From NCBI RefSeq assembly GCF_002726155.1, contig NZ_PBSH01000029.1:23494-87493 (forward strand): a stretch of DNA of 64,000 nucleotides. Reading direction: 5' to 3'. The notes below the pieces were generated by a model. It searched no databases. It was not told where the DNA came from and saw only the letters and a program-made list of their open reading frames with translations. A program made the position numbers and the translations under genes. Shown piece by piece: positions 60,183 through 64,000 of the stretch. The stretch comes from Alcanivorax sp. (GTDB lineage: Bacteria; Pseudomonadota; Gammaproteobacteria; Pseudomonadales; Alcanivoracaceae). The first letter of the stretch is position 1, and each line of letters begins with the position of its first letter.

Positions 60183-62393
60183 ATGGGACGCCTGTTAAAA
60201 ATTTTGCTGATCACTTTGTTTGCCATCATTGTGCTATTGGCCATCGCTGTTTTTGTCATCACGCAGGTGATTGATCCCAACGAATTCAAGCCGGAAATCG
60301 AGAAACAGGCGCAAGAGCAGGCCAACCTGACACTGGATATTCAGGGCGATTTGGCCTGGCAGTTCTGGCCCTCGCTGGGCGTGAGCCTGGGACGCACCGA
60401 AGCGCGCATTGCCGATGACGAAGAATTGTTCGCCGCCCTCGACGAAGCCAGCGTCAGCGTTGCCGTATTGCCGTTGCTGTACGGCCAGGTGGAAATGGAC
60501 GGCATCACCCTTGCTGGCCTGGATGTGAACCTGGTAGATGGTCCGGACGGCGCCAACTGGGAGCAGATCGGCCCGCAGACACCAGCAGACGACACCGCCG
60601 CTGAAGAAGAACCCGCGGCCGAAGACGAGGGCAGCAGCAGCCTCGACATTCCGCTGACCATTCCCACAGTTGTAGTCAGCGACGGCAAGGTCCGCTACCG
60701 CAGCACCGCCGATGGCACCGACATCGTCGTCGAGCACTTTAATCTCAACGCCCAGGACGTGAACCTGGACGAGCCCTTCCCGTTGCAAATGTCCTTGCGC
60801 TATCAGGACCAGAGCGACATGCGCGTGGACATGAATCTGGACACCGTATTGGCCTCCGATATCGACAATAACCACTTCGTCCTCAACCCGATGACACTGG
60901 ATGCCAATATCGCCGGCGCCACCACCATGCCGGTGGATGTGCACCTGGAACAGAATCTGGATGTGAATCTGAACGAGGACACTGTCTCCATCAAGGACCT
61001 GCTACTGCAGGCCGCCGGCACCGAGACCAAAGGCAACGTGGATATCACCGCCCTCACTGGCGATATGCAGCTCAGTGGCAAGCTGGCCACCGCGCCCTTC
61101 GATGCCAACAAGGTGCTGGAAGCCATTGGCGAAGCCCCCATCGAAACCACCGACAGCCAGGCGCTGAGCAAGATTGCCCTGGACGCCACCCTGGGCGGCG
61201 AGCCCGGCAGCGTCATGGCCAACCCGCTGACCCTGACTCTGGATGACAGCACTCTCAGCGGCAGCGCTGGCCTGGCCAGCCTGGAAAGTGGCAAGATCAT
61301 CTTTGACCTGGTGCTCGACAAGATCACCCTGGACGGCTACATGCCCCCCACCAGCGGCGAAAGCGAAACCGCCGCCGCTGGTGGCGGCAAAACCGGTGGC
61401 ACCGCCAGCCTGTCTAGCGACGAGCTGATCCCGGTGGACACCCTGCGCCCACTGTTGGTGGACGGCAAACTGGCCATTGGCACCGTGAAATACGACAGCA
61501 TTACTGCCAGCGACATGAAATTTGCCGTCAGTGCCAAGAACGGCGTCCTGCAGCTAACCCGCGCCAGCGGCAGCACCCTGGGCGGCAGCTTCAGTGCCAA
61601 AGCCAAACTGGATGCCTCCGGCAACACCCCGAAAATCACCGCCAGCAACACCGTCTCCAGCGTCCAGATCCAGCCGCTGGTACAAATGGCACTGGAGGAT
61701 GATCTGGCCAAAGGGGTGTTCGACATGAACGGCAGCTACAGCGCCAGCGGCAACAGCGAAAAAGCGCTGATGAATTCCGCCAAAGGCACCATCGATCTGT
61801 CCCTGGCCGACACCACCGTGCGCGGCCTGAATCTGTACAGCACCCTGGTTGGCGGCGTGAATGACATGCTCGGCCAGTTCCAGGGCCTGGCCACCGCCCT
61901 GATTCCCAGCCAGGAATCCGGCAAACTGCCCAGCGCCCTGTCCGAGGACACCAAGATCCTCGACCTGAAATCCAAGGCTCGGCTGGACAAGAACGTGGCC
62001 TACCTGGATAGCCTCTCTGCGGTACTGCAAAAAGGGGAAATCACCGGTAATGGCTGGATGAATATCCTCAACCAGGACTTCGACCTGAAAATCGGCATGC
62101 AGTCGCCGGAGCTGGGCACCTCCAAATACCTGACTGGCACCACCTGGCCACTGCGCTGCGAAGGCAACCTGGGCGGCAGCCCCGCCAAATGGTGTGGCCC
62201 GGACAAGGATGGCTTCAAGGACATCGGCAAACAGGTCGCCGCCAACGCCACCAAGGACAAGCTGAAAGATAAATTCGGCATTGAAGGCGAAGGCGACACC
62301 ACCGAGGAAGTACTCAAGGATGCCGCCCAGAAAAAGGCCAAGGAAGAAGTGAACAAGCAGCTGCAGGACGGCCTCAAGAAGCTGTTTAATTAA
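60183..62393 (+). CDS. AsmA family outer-membrane assembly/lipid transport protein
   Basis: A 736-residue protein with one N-terminal membrane helix (about 5-27), then a very long periplasmic beta-rich region of the AsmA/VPS13-like bridge type. The start of the AsmA domain is at about 30-60 ([18 protein letters not shown]). A Glu/Ala-rich stretch lies around 138-155 and the C-terminal part is Lys/Glu-rich. These proteins help phospholipid transport to the outer membrane. AAGGAG lies before the ATG, and a TATAAT box lies at 60143-60148. A strong terminator follows. Confidence 0.88.
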   Translation: MGRLLKILLITLFAIIVLLAIAVFVITQVIDPNEFKPEIEKQAQEQANLTLDIQGDLAWQFWPSLGVSLGRTEARIADDEELFAALDEASVSVAVLPLLYGQVEMDGITLAGLDVNLVDGPDGANWEQIGPQTPADDTAAEEEPAAEDEGSSSLDIPLTIPTVVVSDGKVRYRSTADGTDIVVEHFNLNAQDVNLDEPFPLQMSLRYQDQSDMRVDMNLDTVLASDIDNNHFVLNPMTLDANIAGATTMPVDVHLEQNLDVNLNEDTVSIKDLLLQAAGTETKGNVDITALTGDMQLSGKLATAPFDANKVLEAIGEAPIETTDSQALSKIALDATLGGEPGSVMANPLTLTLDDSTLSGSAGLASLESGKIIFDLVLDKITLDGYMPPTSGESETAAAGGGKTGGTASLSSDELIPVDTLRPLLVDGKLAIGTVKYDSITASDMKFAVSAKNGVLQLTRASGSTLGGSFSAKAKLDASGNTPKITASNTVSSVQIQPLVQMALEDDLAKGVFDMNGSYSASGNSEKALMNSAKGTIDLSLADTTVRGLNLYSTLVGGVNDMLGQFQGLATALIPSQESGKLPSALSEDTKILDLKSKARLDKNVAYLDSLSAVLQKGEITGNGWMNILNQDFDLKIGMQSPELGTSKYLTGTTWPLRCEGNLGGSPAKWCGPDKDGFKDIGKQVAANATKDKLKDKFGIEGEGDTTEEVLKDAAQKKAKEEVNKQLQDGLKKLFN

Positions 62394-62429
62394 GAGACGC
62401 TGCACGCTTCACGCAGCAAGCGACACGCA

Positions 62430-62466
62430 GGCGGAAATGAGCAAACGCTCATTTCCGCCGTTTTTT
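62430..62466 (+). terminator. Rho-independent terminator of the asmA gene
   Basis: GGCGGAAATGAGC (62430-62442) and GCTCATTTCCGCC (62447-62459) form a perfect 13-bp stem with an AAAC loop, followed by GTTTTTT. It ends only 4 bases before the Shine-Dalgarno region of mutY. Confidence 0.92.
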
Positions 62467-62478
62467 GTCCGGAGCGTC

Positions 62479-63555
62479 ATGCCCAGTACATCCCTCACCC
62501 CGCAAGACTTCAGCCTGGCTCTGCTCGACTGGTACGACCAACATGGCCGCCAGGATCTGCCCTGGCAGCATCCGCGCACGCCCTATCAGGTGTGGGTATC
62601 GGAAATCATGCTGCAGCAGACCCAGGTCAACACCGTCATTCCCTACTTCGAGCGGTTTATGGCGCGCTTCCCGGATGTCAAAACACTGGCACTGGCGGAG
62701 CAGGATGAGGTGCTGCACCTGTGGACCGGGCTTGGTTACTACGCCCGCGCCCGCAACCTCCATAAATGCGCCCAACAACTACTGGAGAACTATCAGGGCG
62801 AGTTCCCGAACACCGTAGAGGAAGTGGCCACGTTACCCGGCATTGGCCCCTCCACCGCCGGCGCCATTCTTGCCCAAAGTCGTGGCGTGCGCGCACCGAT
62901 TCTGGATGGCAACGTAAAACGGGTGCTGGCCCGGCTCCACGCGGTACCCGGGTGGCCAGGCAAGAAGACGGTGGAAAGCCGGCTCTGGGAGCTGTCTGAA
63001 CACTACACACCCGACGCACGGCTGGCGGACTACACCCAGGCGATCATGGACCTGGGCGCCACCCTGTGTCGCCGGGGCAACCCCGACTGCGCTAACTGCC
63101 CGGTAAACCGCGGGTGCGAAGCCCACGCTAACGGCAACCCCCAGGATTACCCCGGCAAAAAACCGAAAAAAACCCTGCCAGTACGCACCACCATCATGCT
63201 TATCCTGCGCGACCGTAACGGTCGGGTCTGGCTGGAGCAACGCCCCCAGCAAGGCATCTGGGGCGGCCTGTGGTGTTTTCCGCAAACCGACGATGTGGCA
63301 CAGATGAACGACGCCCTGCAGGCCCGTGCGTTCGATGCCCGTGCTGATAGCCAGCCACTGGACCCGTTCCGGCACACCTTCAGCCACTATCATCTGGACA
63401 TCGTCCCACTGGAAGTGGCCGTGGACCCAGCCGGCACCCGTGACAGTGACGGTCGCTGGGTGGATCCGCAGTCTCCCGGCACGCTCGGCCTGGCTGCACC
63501 GGTGAAGAAACTGCTGGCCAGCCTCGACGCCCCACGCCAGTCACGCATGTTATAG
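62479..63555 (+). CDS. mutY: A/G-specific adenine glycosylase MutY
   Basis: DNA repair glycosylase of 358 residues that removes adenine opposite 8-oxoguanine. The catalytic Glu lies in [10 protein letters not shown] (about 37-46), the helix-hairpin-helix is [13 protein letters not shown] (about 119-131), and the catalytic Asp lies in [13 protein letters not shown] (about 180-192). The 4Fe-4S cluster ligands follow C-x6-C-x2-C-x5-C in [17 protein letters not shown] (about 192-208). A NUDIX-like C-terminal domain recognises 8-oxoG. I chose the ATG at 62479 with GGAG upstream. YggX follows, as in many gammaproteobacteria. Confidence 0.96.
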   Translation: MPSTSLTPQDFSLALLDWYDQHGRQDLPWQHPRTPYQVWVSEIMLQQTQVNTVIPYFERFMARFPDVKTLALAEQDEVLHLWTGLGYYARARNLHKCAQQLLENYQGEFPNTVEEVATLPGIGPSTAGAILAQSRGVRAPILDGNVKRVLARLHAVPGWPGKKTVESRLWELSEHYTPDARLADYTQAIMDLGATLCRRGNPDCANCPVNRGCEAHANGNPQDYPGKKPKKTLPVRTTIMLILRDRNGRVWLEQRPQQGIWGGLWCFPQTDDVAQMNDALQARAFDARADSQPLDPFRHTFSHYHLDIVPLEVAVDPAGTRDSDGRWVDPQSPGTLGLAAPVKKLLASLDAPRQSRML

Positions 63556-63588
63556 TCCACCTCACATGTACCCGCCTACGGAGTTGCC

Positions 63589-63873
63589 ATGAGCCGCACG
63601 GTAATGTGCCGCAAATACCAGACTGAACTGGACGGCCTCGACCGCCCCCCGTTCCCCGGCCCCAAGGGGCAGGATATCTTCGAGACAGTCTCGAAAAAGG
63701 CCTGGCAGGAATGGCTGCACGAACAGACCATGCTGATCAATGAAAAGCACCTGAACGTGATGGACCCGGACGCCAAGCACTTCCTCGACGAGCAACGTGA
63801 TCGTTTTCTGAACAACGAAAACTACGAAAAAGCCGAGGGATACGTGCCACCTGCTCACGATGCGAACAAATAA
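63589..63873 (+). CDS. yggX: Probable Fe(2+)-trafficking protein YggX
   Basis: A 94-residue protein that protects iron-sulfur clusters against oxidation and supports iron handling. The family start [20 protein letters not shown] (2-21), the [20 protein letters not shown] block and the conserved Cys7 are present. GGAG precedes the ATG. The usual mutY neighbour. Confidence 0.95.
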   Translation: MSRTVMCRKYQTELDGLDRPPFPGPKGQDIFETVSKKAWQEWLHEQTMLINEKHLNVMDPDAKHFLDEQRDRFLNNENYEKAEGYVPPAHDANK

Positions 63874-63884
63874 ACGCCCATGGC

Positions 63885-63913
63885 TTGACGCCTCCGGCCC
63901 AAGCCGCTTTAAT
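63885..63913 (+). promoter_or_regulatory. Promoter of tRNA-Phe
   Basis: The -35 box TTGACG (63885-63890) and -10 box TTTAAT (63908-63913) are 17 bases apart, followed by a GC-rich ACGCGCCC discriminator typical of stable-RNA promoters. Confidence 0.6.
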
Positions 63914-63926
63914 ACGCGCCCTGATT

Positions 63927-64000
63927 GCCCGGATAGCTCAGTCGGTAGAGCAGGGGATTGAAAATCCCCGTGTCGGTGGTTCGATTCCGCCTCCGGGCAC
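63927..64000 (+). tRNA. tRNA-Phe (GAA), last two bases outside the window
   Basis: The acceptor GCCCGGA (63927-63933) pairs with TCCGGGC near the end. GGGGA-TTGAAAA-TCCCC forms the anticodon arm with anticodon GAA at 63960-63962, and GGTTCGATTCC forms the T arm. The discriminator A is at 63999 and the first C of a CCA end at 64000, so the gene-encoded CCA is cut by the window edge. Confidence 0.95.

Noticed and set aside
1..64000. CRISPR arrays, prophage, insertion sequences or integrases
   Set aside because: No regular spaced repeats, transposase, integrase or phage structural genes were seen in any frame.

Overview
The window is a dense, GC-rich gammaproteobacterial chromosome segment. Gene content and order are close to the Pseudomonas aeruginosa stretch from argS to mutY/yggX: argS, SPOR protein, hslVU, ubiE-ubiJ-ubiB, hisE-tatABC, dtd/pip, ntrBC-glnA, typA, secB-grx-rhodanese, envC-ctpA, hisBHAF, asmA, mutY, yggX. 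Usual neighbours such as the pha genes, hisI and gpmI are missing, and protein character suggests an Alcanivorax-like marine bacterium. The genus is an inference; no 16S gene or database search was available. No intergenic gap exceeds about 300 bases, and I saw no insertion sequence, integrase, prophage or CRISPR array.

Layout. 1-10145: housekeeping (argS partial at the left edge, SPOR protein, HslVU protease, ubiquinone genes, HisE, Tat translocase). 10146-14252: a minus-strand group (hydrolase lipoprotein, DUF4105 protein, DUF3015 protein, dtd). 14496-30757: an accessory island of 18 plus-strand genes, nearly all overlapping or abutting, that is a complete aryl polyene (APE) pigment cluster. 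30826-39470: a lipoprotein, pip, a divergent lipoprotein, the nitrogen regulators ntrC/ntrB, a DUF4124 protein, glnA, tusA and a PP-loop thiouridylase. 39641-45645: a phosphoesterase, a membrane sulfatase and a three-gene envelope operon (ATP-grasp, transglutaminase-like membrane protein, retropepsin-like protease). 45914-54709: typA, trmL, secB and redox genes, envC-ctpA-deacetylase, a BASS-type transporter. 54860-57726: hisBHAF. 57826-64000: a GNAT-like protein, a 7TM sensor kinase, AsmA, MutY, YggX and tRNA-Phe, which is cut by the right edge.

The APE cluster holds everything expected for making, capping and exporting an aryl polyene: chain-length factor, two ketosynthases, two acyl carrier proteins, ketoreductase, hotdog dehydratases (one fused to the starter-activating ligase), thioesterase, acyl- and glycosyltransferases, a LolA-like protein, an MMPL exporter and a lipoprotein. 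Two tailoring or starter genes stand out: an aromatic ammonia-lyase with an unusual Phe-His selectivity pair, and an FAD enzyme with the WxWxIP signature of flavin halogenases. The island separates dtd from pip, which are neighbours in Pseudomonas, so an ancestral pip-dtd unit seems to have been split by about 17 kb.

Nitrogen control is unusually readable. glnA has a near-consensus -24/-12 sigma-54 promoter and three 17-bp NtrC-type palindromes, two of them overlapping and one lying in the 3' end of tusA. A fourth palindrome lies upstream of ntrB. Two related inverted-repeat elements centred on 15- and 17-bp GC stems sit between convergent gene pairs at 32.7 and 49.1 kb.
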